Below are positions 36,643 through 44,636 of a stretch of 64,000 nucleotides of DNA, one piece after another. Source of the DNA: Chitinophaga sp. H8 (GTDB taxonomy: Bacteria; Bacteroidota; Bacteroidia; Chitinophagales; Chitinophagaceae); assembly GCF_040567655.1 (NCBI RefSeq), contig NZ_JBEXAC010000001.1, positions 3,100,001 to 3,164,000 of the forward strand, read 5' to 3'. Position 1 is the stretch's first letter. Each line of letters starts with the position of its first letter. A program made the position numbers and the translations under genes. The notes beneath the pieces were generated by a model. That model saw only the letters and a list, made by a program, of their open reading frames with translations, ran no database searches and was not told the origin of the DNA.

Positions 36643-37281
36643 ATGAAAGTAATTATTTTTGGCGCCTCCGGAGGTACCGGCACCCAACTGGTAGAACAAG
36701 CCCTGGCACAGGGACATACTGTAAAAGCTTTTGTACGCAACCCTGCAAAATTTCAACTCAGGCACCCGCAACTGTCCGTTTTTCAGGGAGATATATTAGA
36801 CCCCGTTGCGGTGGAACATGCTGTGAAAGATCAGGAAGCAGTACTATCTGCTATCGGTTCACCAGCGAATAAAATAGGTAAAATACGGTCGCAAGGCACA
36901 CAAAATATCATCCTCGCCATGCAAAAAACAGGTGTCAGGCGTTTGGTGTGTCAAACATCCCTGGGTTATGGCGATAGCCGCAAGGTGCTGGACAGTACTC
37001 CCTTTTATTTTAAATACCTGATTGTCCCCTTTATCTTAAAAAAAGGATTTGCAGACCATGCCCTACAGGAAGAACATATCAAACGGAGCCAGCTGGACTG
37101 GGTAATTGTACGCCCCGGCAACCTGACAGATGGGGTACGTACCGGTACTTATCAGCATGGGTTTTCACCGGCAGCCCCTCACCTTAAGGTAAAAATTTCC
37201 CGCGCCGATGTAGCTGAATTTATGCTGAAACAATTAACAACGGATACCTACCTCCGTAAAACACCTGGGCTATCTTACTAA
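36643..37281 (+). CDS. NAD(P)H-binding protein (atypical short-chain dehydrogenase)
   Basis: A 212-residue Rossmann protein: MKVIIFGASGGTGTQLVEQAL carries the GxxGxxG nucleotide-binding loop, and ILDPVAVEHAVKDQEAVLSAIG and RRLVCQTSLGYGDS follow the NmrA/NAD(P)H-binding pattern. DWVIVRPGNLTDG is the usual late motif. It lacks the YxxxK catalytic pair of classical SDRs, so it may be a redox sensor or an isomerase/reductase. It is placed after the AraC regulator with its own -7 box. Confidence 0.87.
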   Translation: MKVIIFGASGGTGTQLVEQALAQGHTVKAFVRNPAKFQLRHPQLSVFQGDILDPVAVEHAVKDQEAVLSAIGSPANKIGKIRSQGTQNIILAMQKTGVRRLVCQTSLGYGDSRKVLDSTPFYFKYLIVPFILKKGFADHALQEEHIKRSQLDWVIVRPGNLTDGVRTGTYQHGFSPAAPHLKVKISRADVAEFMLKQLTTDTYLRKTPGLSY

Positions 37282-37332
37282 CGCCTGTATGAAAAGATAG
37301 CCGTTTAAGTGATCTTAAAAGATATAAATATC

Positions 37333-37340
37333 TATATTTG
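37333..37340 (+). promoter_or_regulatory. Promoter -7 element TATATTTG
   Basis: An exact TAnnTTTG box 80 bases before the small lipoprotein gene. Transcription from it would give a leader of about 75 bases. No convincing -33 box was found. Confidence 0.5.
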
Positions 37341-37420
37341 CGCCCCGGATTACTATTAATTGGCACAATTTTTAGTATCTCTAAAACCCATATCTTAAAT
37401 ATTAAACCTAAAACGGAAAC

Positions 37421-37837
37421 ATGAAAATGATGAAAAAAGCATTGCTTTTATCCATTGGCGTTAGTATGACAGTGCTCTCCGCATGCAGTAAAAAAGACAA
37501 TAACCCACAACCAGGCCAGGGTGCCTGCTTAGCAGATCAGATTACCATGACGCAAACGAAAGTGGAAGATTATCCAAGTAGCAATACGGTTTTTGTAACA
37601 TTTGATATCAAAAACACTTCCACTACAAATTATGATATCACAGAGGGTGCAAAAATGATTATGGTAAAAGCAACTGTCACTACTACTGACAATACAAACT
37701 ACGAAGAAACCTCACCATTACCGGTATCCGCCAATCTATCTGCCGGAGCTACTGCATCAGGAATGATAAAGATTGAATATGGTGCTGGAAAAAAGTTTAA
37801 AAGCTATAAGATAGAGAAGTCTTGTAAAAACTTATAA
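37421..37837 (+). CDS. Small hypothetical lipoprotein
   Basis: A 138-residue lipoprotein with signal MKMMKKALLLSIGVSMTVLSAC (lipid on Cys22), a short Lys/Asp/Asn/Pro linker (SKKDNNPQPGQG) and one beta-sandwich-like domain (VFVTFDIKNTSTTNYDITEGAKMIMVKATVTT). Cys residues at about 35 and 135 could form a disulphide. I do not recognise a family. It has its own promoter box and terminator, so it is a single-gene unit. Confidence 0.75.
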   Translation: MKMMKKALLLSIGVSMTVLSACSKKDNNPQPGQGACLADQITMTQTKVEDYPSSNTVFVTFDIKNTSTTNYDITEGAKMIMVKATVTTTDNTNYEETSPLPVSANLSAGATASGMIKIEYGAGKKFKSYKIEKSCKNL

Positions 37838-37861
37838 TAAGAAAATTCAGTAAAAAAGTGC

Positions 37862-37889
37862 AAGCGTCTTATCTACAGATAAGGCGCTT
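37862..37889. terminator. Hairpin terminator after the lipoprotein gene
   Basis: AAGCGTCTTATC pairs with GATAAGGCGCTT (one G-T pair) around a 4-base loop, followed by CTCTTTT. It lies between convergent genes. Confidence 0.75.
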
Positions 37890-37906
37890 CTCTTTTCTGA
37901 TCATCA

Positions 37907-38425
37907 CTATATCTCTTTCACCAAGTACACCGCAGGTACCGGCACTCCATTAAAATCAACGGCTTCTCTTCCTTTTACAAAGCCCTGCGTTTCCAGAAAT
38001 GTAGTTAAAGGATGATCACGTTGAGTAACCAGCCACATTGCCTCAAACCCTTTGTAGGTAGCCATACACTTTTCAATTAATGATTGCCTGGCCACTGTAT
38101 CAGCGTATGCATGTAATATTTCAAAATCTACCAGATGTACTACTTTTTTTCCTGCATACCCTTCCTGTACAGGTCCTCTGGAAGTTAAAAAAGCATATCC
38201 CGCAGGCACCCCATCCACATATGTGATCAACCACTGATTAGCGAAATTATTGATTTGATCCACCAATGTTTTAGGCGTATATCTGTTGGAGAGATATTGC
38301 GTTAAAGCTGCCGGTGTAAGGGTCTTTGAAAACCTTTCCTCCGCACTGGTAGTTATCAGGTGTAACAACTGGCTCACCGTTTCATCAGAGGCTACCCTGA
38401 ATTTTGTTATGATCTCTGCTCCCAT
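37907..38425 (-). CDS. GNAT-family N-acetyltransferase
   Basis: A 172-residue acetyltransferase started at MGAEIITKFRVAS. The fold is visible as SAEERFSKTLTPAALTQYL, WLITYVDGVPAGYAFLTSR, VHLVDFEILHAY and a late ALWLVTQRDHPLTTFLETQGFVK block; the acetyl-CoA loop is divergent. The substrate is unknown. It follows the MocR regulator gene by 75 bases on the same strand and may be co-transcribed with it. Confidence 0.75.
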   Translation of the reverse strand: MGAEIITKFRVASDETVSQLLHLITTSAEERFSKTLTPAALTQYLSNRYTPKTLVDQINNFANQWLITYVDGVPAGYAFLTSRGPVQEGYAGKKVVHLVDFEILHAYADTVARQSLIEKCMATYKGFEAMWLVTQRDHPLTTFLETQGFVKGREAVDFNGVPVPAVYLVKEI

Positions 38426-38500
38426 TTTAATCCTTCTTTTAAATTGAATGATAAAATTAGGCAGATTCCGGGTAGGGATACCGGTACACAATGCAAAAAA

Positions 38501-39931
38501 CTAATCGGTACAGATGAGGGTATGTGCGGTTTGTCCGGCAAGCCGGATCGCTTTTTCTTTGGTCCGCGAATACTTGTCTGCAAACACTACCCTGAAAAAA
38601 TGATGATACACCTGTGCAAATGAAAAAGTATATCCTGGCGTAAAGCGGATACCCGCCTTTTCACAATAGCTGTAAAAAGCGGTCATATCTACCCTGGCAT
38701 CCATTTGTACCCACATATTGTATCCTCCTTTTGGAGTACTGATGCGGGTACCGGGCGGGAAAGCAGAAGCCAGCAAGCCCAGCGTATGATAAGCCTGTTT
38801 GGCCAGCTGCATACGGAACGACCGGATATGCCTGTCATAACTGTTTGATTGCAGCAATGCTCCTACAGTTTCCTGATAGATGGGCGCCACGGTACTGCCT
38901 ATTGCAAATTTGAGCTGTTCCGCCCGGTGAAAAAATCTGCCTGCCGACAACCAGCCCAGCCTGACACCAGCTGCTAAAGATTTGGAGTAAGAGGTATAAG
39001 TCATTACCAGCCCACTGTCATCAAAAGCCTTTATATTACAGGGCCGCTGCTCCGTGAAGTTCAGGTCGCCGTATACATCATTTTCTATCAACACTATCTG
39101 ATGCAATTGTGCCAGGTGAAGTAAATATTTTTTCTGATCGTTTGACAACAACGTTCCTGTGGGGTTATGAAAGTTAGGCGTTACTACAATCGCCTTTACC
39201 GTGTGTTTTGTACAAACCTTCTTTAAATAATCAATATCAAATCCGTTATTAACATCCACTGGTATCTCCACTACTTTCAGCTTTAGCATCCTGATTACTT
39301 CCAGTATAGAGAAGATACACGGGCTTTCCAATGCTACCACATCTCCCGGAGCGCATACCGATGCCAGGGCAATATACAGCGCCTGCAAAGCACCATCTGT
39401 TATAATCAGTTCTCCGGCATGCAATCCCGTGTGATACTGTGCAGCTCTCCGAACAATCTGCTCCCTTAAATGGAAGGCGCCATTAGCAGGGTAATATCTC
39501 AGCAGTCCAATTCCCTGTGACCTGATTACCTGCTGCATGGTACGTAATACCAGTTTTTGCGGGATAAAAGCATCCCCTGCCGCTGCCACATTAAACTCGG
39601 AAAAAGCGTTTCTCTGCTGGTTCCAGGTGGTGATAGCAGACAGATGATGTTTAAACACCGCATCCCGTACAATTACCGGCTTACTTTTGACCGGCGTGTT
39701 TTCCTGATGCTGGTGGGCACTGGCACTTACGTAATACCCTGACTTCAACAAACTCTCCACCAGCCCTTTGGCTAAAAGATAATCGTAGGCATTTTGTATC
39801 GTGCTGATGCTGGTATTAAACTTCTCTTTCAATATCCGGATAGACGGCAACCTATCGCCGGGCCGGTATCTTCCAGCAATAATATGTTCTTCAATTTCAG
39901 CTGCAATAGCTTCGTACTTGTAATGTTTCAT
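38501..39931 (-). CDS. MocR-type regulator (GntR helix-turn-helix fused to aminotransferase)
   Basis: A 476-residue protein. The N-terminal GntR winged helix (YEAIAAEIEEHIIAGRYRPGDRLPSIRILKEKF, then TSISTIQNAYDYLLAKGLVE) is joined to a class I aminotransferase fold with the PLP lysine at Lys317 (SYSKSLAAGVRLGW). The regulator senses PLP or an amino-acid adduct and binds direct repeats. It faces the Cys/Met-type PLP enzyme gene across 117 bases that contain a TATGCTA direct repeat, so that enzyme is its likely target. Confidence 0.92.
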   Translation of the reverse strand: MKHYKYEAIAAEIEEHIIAGRYRPGDRLPSIRILKEKFNTSISTIQNAYDYLLAKGLVESLLKSGYYVSASAHQHQENTPVKSKPVIVRDAVFKHHLSAITTWNQQRNAFSEFNVAAAGDAFIPQKLVLRTMQQVIRSQGIGLLRYYPANGAFHLREQIVRRAAQYHTGLHAGELIITDGALQALYIALASVCAPGDVVALESPCIFSILEVIRMLKLKVVEIPVDVNNGFDIDYLKKVCTKHTVKAIVVTPNFHNPTGTLLSNDQKKYLLHLAQLHQIVLIENDVYGDLNFTEQRPCNIKAFDDSGLVMTYTSYSKSLAAGVRLGWLSAGRFFHRAEQLKFAIGSTVAPIYQETVGALLQSNSYDRHIRSFRMQLAKQAYHTLGLLASAFPPGTRISTPKGGYNMWVQMDARVDMTAFYSYCEKAGIRFTPGYTFSFAQVYHHFFRVVFADKYSRTKEKAIRLAGQTAHTLICTD

Positions 39932-39971
39932 GCACTCACTGTACCAGGTAAATTTACAATTTCAATAGCTG

Positions 39972-40007
39972 TATGCTAAAGATACCTTGTTCATGGCATA
40001 TATGCTA
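39972..40007. promoter_or_regulatory. Direct repeat between divergent MocR and PLP-enzyme genes (candidate MocR site)
   Basis: TATGCTA occurs at 39972-39978 and 40001-40007, 29 bp apart on the same strand. The second copy is part of the 10-bp palindrome GCATATATGC (39996-40005). MocR proteins such as GabR and PdxR are known to bind direct repeats about three helical turns apart. Confidence 0.45.
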
Positions 40008-40048
40008 CACAATTCATTAACTTGCCGGGGTTCTCTGAAATAAGGCTT

Positions 40049-41194
40049 ATGAAAAAATTAGAAACACGATGCATCCACCCGGTGGAGCTGGAAGAAGATA
40101 GTAAAGGCGCTGTTACCGCCCCGGTATTCCTTTCTGCTGCCTATGATTACCAGGATGCAGCCGAACTACGGTATCCGGGTTTTTATTCTACCTATAACCA
40201 GCAGCGGGTAGGAAAGATTATGGCACAGCTGGAACAGGGCAATTGGGGCATGCCATTCAGCTCAGGTATGGCAGCTATCAGTACGGCTATCCTCTCTTTT
40301 GCCGGCCAGCATGATCATATTATTTTCTGCCGGGACCTGTACGGCGGCACCTTCCGCCTGGCAGAAGAAGAGCTGCCTAAAAGAGGGATCTCCTGCAGTT
40401 ATGCCGCCCATTCACCGGAGCAGTTTAAAGCCCTCCTGCAACCCAATACAAAAGTTATTTACATTGAAACACCTGCAAATCCACTGCTCAGTATAGTACC
40501 CCTCAAAGAGATTGCAGCACTGGCTAAAGCACATGGTGCGATTACAATTGTAGACAACACTTTTGCTTCTCCCATTAATCAGTTACCACTGTTACATGGC
40601 ATCGATATCTCTGTGCATAGTGGCACCAAATACCTGGGTGGGCATAATGACCTGCCCTTTGGCGTACTGATATCGGCCAGCGAAGCGCATAAAGCGAGGA
40701 TCCACGCCACCGCAAAGCTATATGGTGGGTCACTGTCTCCTTACGAATGTTACCTGGTGGAAAGAAGCCTTAAAACGCTGGCATTAAGAGTACAACGCCA
40801 GAATGAAAATGCGTTTAAACTGGCGGAATATCTGTCTGCCCAGCCTCTGACCAGACAAGTTTATTATCCCGGGCTACCTTCGCACCCCGGTTATGCTATC
40901 GCCTGCGAACAGATGACTGGTTTTGGGGGCATGCTGTCTTTTGAGCTGGATATCCCGGCTGAAAAAATCCCGGCTTTCTTAAAAGCACTCCGGATCATCA
41001 GTCCTGCACTAAGCCTGGGAGGGGTAGAAAGTCTTATCTGCGCACCTGCCGTTACTTCCCACCGGGGATTAACGCCAGCCCAGCGGCAGGAACTGGGAAT
41101 AAAAGATAATCTGCTACGTTTGTCTGTGGGTATTGAAAATGTGGATGATCTGATAACAGATATTGATACCGCCATATCAAAGGCCATGCATTAA
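40049..41194 (+). CDS. Cys/Met-metabolism PLP-dependent enzyme (cystathionine gamma-lyase/synthase type)
   Basis: A 381-residue enzyme started at MKKLETRCIHPVELEED. It shows the fold-type I pattern of trans-sulphuration enzymes: PFSSGMAAISTAILSFAG, a PLP-binding IYIETPANPLL and VDNTFASPINQLPL, and the lysine motif SVHSGTKYLGGHND (Lys194). The C-terminal LSLGGVESLICAPA and LRLSVGIENVDDLI are typical. It would cleave or exchange side chains of cysteine, cystathionine, methionine or a homologue. Exact specificity is not certain. The divergent MocR gene suggests control by amino-acid supply. Confidence 0.9.
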   Translation: MKKLETRCIHPVELEEDSKGAVTAPVFLSAAYDYQDAAELRYPGFYSTYNQQRVGKIMAQLEQGNWGMPFSSGMAAISTAILSFAGQHDHIIFCRDLYGGTFRLAEEELPKRGISCSYAAHSPEQFKALLQPNTKVIYIETPANPLLSIVPLKEIAALAKAHGAITIVDNTFASPINQLPLLHGIDISVHSGTKYLGGHNDLPFGVLISASEAHKARIHATAKLYGGSLSPYECYLVERSLKTLALRVQRQNENAFKLAEYLSAQPLTRQVYYPGLPSHPGYAIACEQMTGFGGMLSFELDIPAEKIPAFLKALRIISPALSLGGVESLICAPAVTSHRGLTPAQRQELGIKDNLLRLSVGIENVDDLITDIDTAISKAMH

Positions 41195-41203
41195 CAGGCA
41201 GGG

Positions 41204-41716
41204 CTAGGTAAACTTTACCTGCTCTCCTGCTTTTATTTCCCTGCCACGCTGGCGCTGTGCTTCCGCAAAAGCCTCATCCGGCAAGGGTTTAAATCCCCTG
41301 GGGGCTTTATGCGCCGGGCCTTCGTAGATCCCTACAAAAGGTTTATTATACATTCTCCGGCTTACCGGGTCCGTCATCCTGAAATACTGTACATACCAGC
41401 CCTTTACCGGCTTGGTATCCACAGGAGTTTTCCTGCTCACCAGTTGCCGGTTGGCCAGTATCTTATCCAGGGTAATCAGCTCGATGGCCTTAGCCGTAAA
41501 AAAGTAGACCTTTCTGCCCCGCAAGGAATGGCCGCTTTTAAACACGCCTGCATGATGCCATTCGGTGGCAAATATCTCCAGCTCTTTTGCTGTAATTTTT
41601 GCATGGAATTTTTTGGACAATAATGCAGCCACTTCACCTGCTTTTAGTAGCCCCTTTGTTTCCGCATCCTGATAGTTCTCTGATTTTCCCTGCTGCAGAT
41701 AATGGCTCATTTTCAT
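41204..41716 (-). CDS. Hypothetical protein, possible N-terminal DNA-binding helices
   Basis: A 170-residue soluble protein that I do not recognise. The N-terminal third (GLLKAGEVAALLSKKFHAKITAKELEIF) could form a helix-turn-helix, and KSGHSLRGRKVYFFTAKAIELITLDKIL continues like a wing and helix. The C-terminal part is basic and ends in KPLPDEAFAEAQRQRGREI. A second ATG lies six bases in. It is convergent with the PLP-enzyme gene, with only nine bases between the stop codons. Confidence 0.65.
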   Translation of the reverse strand: MKMSHYLQQGKSENYQDAETKGLLKAGEVAALLSKKFHAKITAKELEIFATEWHHAGVFKSGHSLRGRKVYFFTAKAIELITLDKILANRQLVSRKTPVDTKPVKGWYVQYFRMTDPVSRRMYNKPFVGIYEGPAHKAPRGFKPLPDEAFAEAQRQRGREIKAGEQVKFT

Positions 41717-41809
41717 GGCGGAAAGTTACAGGTATTTATTTTATTTCTGGTCTGAATATCAATAGCAGCAAGGTTATTCCATTGTTGAATACCGGATAAT
41801 AAAAAAATA

Positions 41810-41857
41810 TGTAGCCATTTAACTACATTTACCTATATTTGTAGCCAAATGACTTCA
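41810..41857 (+). promoter_or_regulatory. Promoter and double operator of the ArsR-SRPBCC operon
   Basis: Two 18-bp sites of the form TGTAGCCAnnTnACTnCA lie at 41810-41827 and 41840-41857, exactly 30 bp apart and matching at 14 of 18 bases. The first has inverted ends TGTAG/CTACA. An exact -7 box, TATATTTG (41834-41841), overlaps the start of the second site, and the first covers the -33 area. The second ends two bases before the arsR start codon. The layout is that of self-repression. Confidence 0.65.
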
Positions 41858-41859
41858 TA

Positions 41860-42204
41860 ATGGAAAAAAGAAGAGATGTGTTTCAGGCAATTTCGGATCC
41901 TACCCGCAGGGAGATCATACAGCTGGTATCGCACCAGCCCCTTAATCTCAACAGCATAGCAGGGCATTTTGACTCCAGCCGTCCTACGATATCGCAGCAT
42001 ATTAAAATACTGACAGAATGTGGGTTGATCATTATAAAAAAGCAGGGGCGGGAAAGGTATTGCGAAGCCAAACTGGAGCAACTTGCAGAGGTATCTACCT
42101 GGGTAGAACAGTACCGGAAATACTGGAATGAAACAATTGATGCAATGGAAATTTATATAAACGATTTACAATCTAAAAAAACAAAAAATGACAAACAAAA
42201 ATGA
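41860..42204 (+). CDS. ArsR-type winged-helix repressor
   Basis: A 114-residue regulator: RRDVFQAISDPTRREIIQLVSHQPLNLNSIAGHF, then SSRPTISQHIKILTECGLIIIKKQGRERYCEA, the classical ArsR helix-turn-helix and wing. The Cys metal-binding motif of the metal sensors is absent, so it belongs to the branch paired with SRPBCC proteins. It overlaps the next gene by 17 bases, and two matching operator sites stand before it. Confidence 0.92.
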   Translation: MEKRRDVFQAISDPTRREIIQLVSHQPLNLNSIAGHFDSSRPTISQHIKILTECGLIIIKKQGRERYCEAKLEQLAEVSTWVEQYRKYWNETIDAMEIYINDLQSKKTKNDKQK

Positions 42205-42709
42205 GCTTTTCGCAACGGTCCAGGAGCAGGATACCTTCATATCCCGGACCATTAATGCACCCCGGGCCCTGGTATTTAAAGCCTGGACAGATCCTGAACA
42301 TTTGAAGCACTGGTTTGCCCCCAGGGGTTGCAGCCTGCATTTCACCGCGATAGATGTACGGCCGGGAGGTGGCTTTCACTCCTGTATCCGGACACCTGAT
42401 CTGAAAGACTGCTGGTGCAAGGGTACATATCTTGAAATTGTTGCGCCTGAAAAGATTGTGTTCCGGATGGCCGTGTCGGATGAACATGGCAACCTGATCT
42501 CATCAGCAGAAGCAGGCATGGCACCAGACTGGCCCGAGGAAACAACCGTAACGGTTACATTTGCGGAAGAAGGGGAAAAAACAAAATTCACGCTGCATCA
42601 AACAGTAGCTGAAACACTGGCCAAACGTACCGGCGCTTACCCAAGCTGGCTGGACATGCTGGATATCCTGGAGGCGCAACTGCAGCAACACTCAGGTACA
42701 TCCAGATAG
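42188..42709 (+). CDS. SRPBCC-family protein (AHSA1-like)
   Basis: A 173-residue Bet v1-like protein: ISRTINAPRALVFKAWTDPEHLKHWFAPRG at the start, IDVRPGGGFHSCI, YLEIVAPEKIVFRMA and a C-terminal helix (YPSWLDMLDILEAQL). It is translationally coupled to the ArsR gene (17-base overlap). In such pairs the SRPBCC protein is thought to bind the ligand whose presence relieves repression, but the ligand is unknown. Confidence 0.9.
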   Translation: MTNKNELFATVQEQDTFISRTINAPRALVFKAWTDPEHLKHWFAPRGCSLHFTAIDVRPGGGFHSCIRTPDLKDCWCKGTYLEIVAPEKIVFRMAVSDEHGNLISSAEAGMAPDWPEETTVTVTFAEEGEKTKFTLHQTVAETLAKRTGAYPSWLDMLDILEAQLQQHSGTSR

Positions 42710-42741
42710 TACGAACAAAGTACCAGCCCCTCGTATTTGTA

Positions 42742-43275
42742 CTAGCTGATTTCAAATTCAGGCGCGTATGTTACCACACCGGTAATATGATCCAACGCAT
42801 GGGGAAATAACTCCTTCCCCATAAAAGCTGCCGCAGGCACTTCAAAAGGTGCCGTAATATTCCATTTTTCTGCAGGAACAAATCCAAATCTTGGATAGTA
42901 ATGCGCGTGCCCCAGCACGATCACCGCATTATAGCCGAGGCGGGCAGCCTTTGCCAGTCCTTTTTCGACCAGCAACGTACCAGCGCCTATTTTTTGATAT
43001 TCCGGTAATACCGCCAGCGGGGCAAGGGCCAAAGCAGTAGCTTCCCTTTGCCCTGCTGCGGTTATGCTGATCCTCGTAAACAGGATATGCCCTATCAGTT
43101 TATTTTCATAAATGGCTACCAGGGAAAGCGCGGGGATAAATGCGGTACTGTCCCGCAAACGATCTACCAGCAGGGCCTCCTCTTTTCGCCCAAATGCCTG
43201 CTCATTAATATTAAAAACAGCCTCCTGGTCCGCTTTTATCTCTTCCCGGATTGTAATTGCAGTTACTATACCCAT
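42742..43275 (-). CDS. GNAT-family N-acetyltransferase
   Basis: A 177-residue acetyltransferase: VFNINEQAFGRKEEALLVDRLRD, then GHILFTRISIT, the core strand ALAPLAVLPEYQKIGAGTLLVEKGL with a Q-x-x-G-A-G acetyl-CoA loop, and VIVLGHAHYYPRFGFVPA, typical of the YhbS-like branch. The substrate is unknown. The 313-base region upstream contains the folded 11-bp repeat. Confidence 0.88.
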   Translation of the reverse strand: MGIVTAITIREEIKADQEAVFNINEQAFGRKEEALLVDRLRDSTAFIPALSLVAIYENKLIGHILFTRISITAAGQREATALALAPLAVLPEYQKIGAGTLLVEKGLAKAARLGYNAVIVLGHAHYYPRFGFVPAEKWNITAPFEVPAAAFMGKELFPHALDHITGVVTYAPEFEIS

Positions 43276-43589
43276 TGCCTTGATTTAATGAGGTGATGCC
43301 CACCTGTTGCCGGTGCACCTCCCTAATACCAAATATAGCCCAATTCAACTATACTGCTTTCCACACGCTCCTGCTACATTTCCTTACACATTATCCAGAT
43401 ATAAACCGGAGATATTCCGTAGATATCCCATAGATATTCCGACTAATCCTATTGTCGGGATATCTACGGGATATCTACGGGACATATACGGGATATCTAC
43501 GGGATATCCATAACGAAACGTAGGTCCATGGCAGGGTTTACCCGGATTTTACCCAGGCTTACCTACTTAAAATCCGGTTCCCGGTGTTT
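43276..43589. other. Intergenic region with the 11-bp-period repeat
   Basis: This gap lies between the end of the quinone oxidoreductase gene and the start of the GNAT gene, both on the minus strand. Apart from the repeat at 43408-43511 I see no gene. Open frames across it merely translate the repeat. Confidence 0.6.
43408..43511. repeat. Eight 11-bp units in inverted halves, folding into a 27-bp stem
   Basis: Five direct units related to GGGATATCTAC run from 43457 to 43511 with exact 11-bp period. Three complementary units (GTAGATATCCC type) run from 43408 to 43440. The inner parts pair: 43417-43443 with 43454-43480 gives a 27-bp stem with one mismatch and one G-T pair around a 10-base loop. 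Four units are identical (43457, 43468, 43490) or nearly so; the others carry one to three changes. Confidence 0.85.
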
Positions 43590-44537
43590 TTAAAGTGTAA
43601 GTACGACTCTTCCTGTTGCGTTTCTGCTTTCTATTGACCGGAATGCTGCGGCCACTGCTGTATAGGGGAATACCGCCGCCTCTGACTTCAGTTTACCTTC
43701 CTGTATCCAGGTGACCATTTCATGCCACCATTGCTGTTTATTTTCCGGCGTAGCATGGTATATAGATGCGCCTGTAATACGGTTGGCTTTAAGCGCCAGG
43801 GTATTTCCGTCTATGGTCATACTTTTTTCCGACATATTACCATAGGCCACCATGGTACCACCTGGAGCGATCATAGCAGCCAGGGTCGTACCGGTATCTC
43901 CGCCAATGGCATCCAGGATCAGGTCGGCTCCTGTATGGTTCGTAGCCTTAGCTATCTGCTCCTGCCAGTCGGCATCAAAATAGCTGCAGGCATAGGTAGC
44001 TCCTAAGGACTTTGCATAGATTACTTTTTCTTTATTCCCTGCAAGTGCAATAATGTTCTTCCCTCCTTTAAGCCTAGCCAGCTGTACTGCAAAGGAGCCT
44101 ACACCACTTGCTGCAGCAGTAATGATCACGGACTGGTAATCTTTAGCCTGCTCCAATAGATACCGGGCGGTGAGACCCTGTGATAATAGCCCTTGCGTAG
44201 GGGGAAGGCCGGGTGGAATTAAAAAAACGTCTTTTGCATTGATGACTACAAATGCAGCATAGCCATTGCCTGCTATCCCTGTTACCCGTTGCCCTGCGGT
44301 AAGATGTTTTACGTTGGCGCCTACAGCTTCAATCACTCCTTCTATCTCTGCCGGCATCTTCGCGGGTAAAGGGTAAAATGCCCGGTATTTTCCCTGCCGG
44401 ATAAGCACACTCGCGTAATTAATACCGATGGCTGTTGTTTTGATAAGCACTTCTTCTGCCTGGGGCAATGGCTTTGCCGTTTCCTGCCATTCCAATACTT
44501 CAGGACCTCCATATTGATTCAAAATAATTGCCTTCAT
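43590..44537 (-). CDS. Zinc-type alcohol dehydrogenase-like quinone oxidoreductase
   Basis: A 315-residue medium-chain dehydrogenase/reductase of the zeta-crystallin/quinone oxidoreductase branch. It starts with MKAIILNQYGGPEVLEWQE; the nucleotide-binding segment is VIITAAASGVGSFAVQLARLKG (AxxGxxG), and the structural zinc cysteines are missing, as usual in this branch. It reduces quinones or unsaturated carbonyls with NADPH. The start codon lies inside one arm of a 20-bp perfect inverted repeat, which would hide it in the mRNA. A non-ATG start further upstream (44600) would put the repeat inside the reading frame. Confidence 0.9.
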   Translation of the reverse strand: MKAIILNQYGGPEVLEWQETAKPLPQAEEVLIKTTAIGINYASVLIRQGKYRAFYPLPAKMPAEIEGVIEAVGANVKHLTAGQRVTGIAGNGYAAFVVINAKDVFLIPPGLPPTQGLLSQGLTARYLLEQAKDYQSVIITAAASGVGSFAVQLARLKGGKNIIALAGNKEKVIYAKSLGATYACSYFDADWQEQIAKATNHTGADLILDAIGGDTGTTLAAMIAPGGTMVAYGNMSEKSMTIDGNTLALKANRITGASIYHATPENKQQWWHEMVTWIQEGKLKSEAAVFPYTAVAAAFRSIESRNATGRVVLTL

Positions 44538-44586
44538 CTTTGTTGATTTGATGGTGATTAATCCAGCAACAAAGATGAAGGCAATT
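44526..44586. repeat. 20-bp perfect inverted repeat over the start codon of the quinone oxidoreductase
   Basis: AATTGCCTTCATCTTTGTTG (44526-44545) and its exact reverse complement (44567-44586) flank a 21-base spacer. The ATG of the gene (44537-44535) and codons 2-4 lie in the 3' arm of the mRNA hairpin. It does not look like a terminator: no U-run follows. Confidence 0.9.
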
Positions 44587-44636
44587 TGCTTTAGCAGCAC
44601 TATGCATTCCCCCGGGGAAACGGACTATAACGGGGG

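Noticed and set aside
42709..42741. Terminator between the SRPBCC and GNAT genes
   Set aside because: Only an imperfect stem with bulges (TAGTAC/GTACTA ends) and no U-run, so not listed as a feature.
43408..43511. CRISPR-like array
   Set aside because: Units are 11 bp without spacers, half are inverted, and no cas gene is near.
43307..43513. 68-codon open frame reading IYGISTGYP-like repeats
   Set aside because: It is a translation of the 11-bp DNA repeat; since 11 is not a multiple of 3, the frame shifts with each unit, which is not how coding repeats behave.
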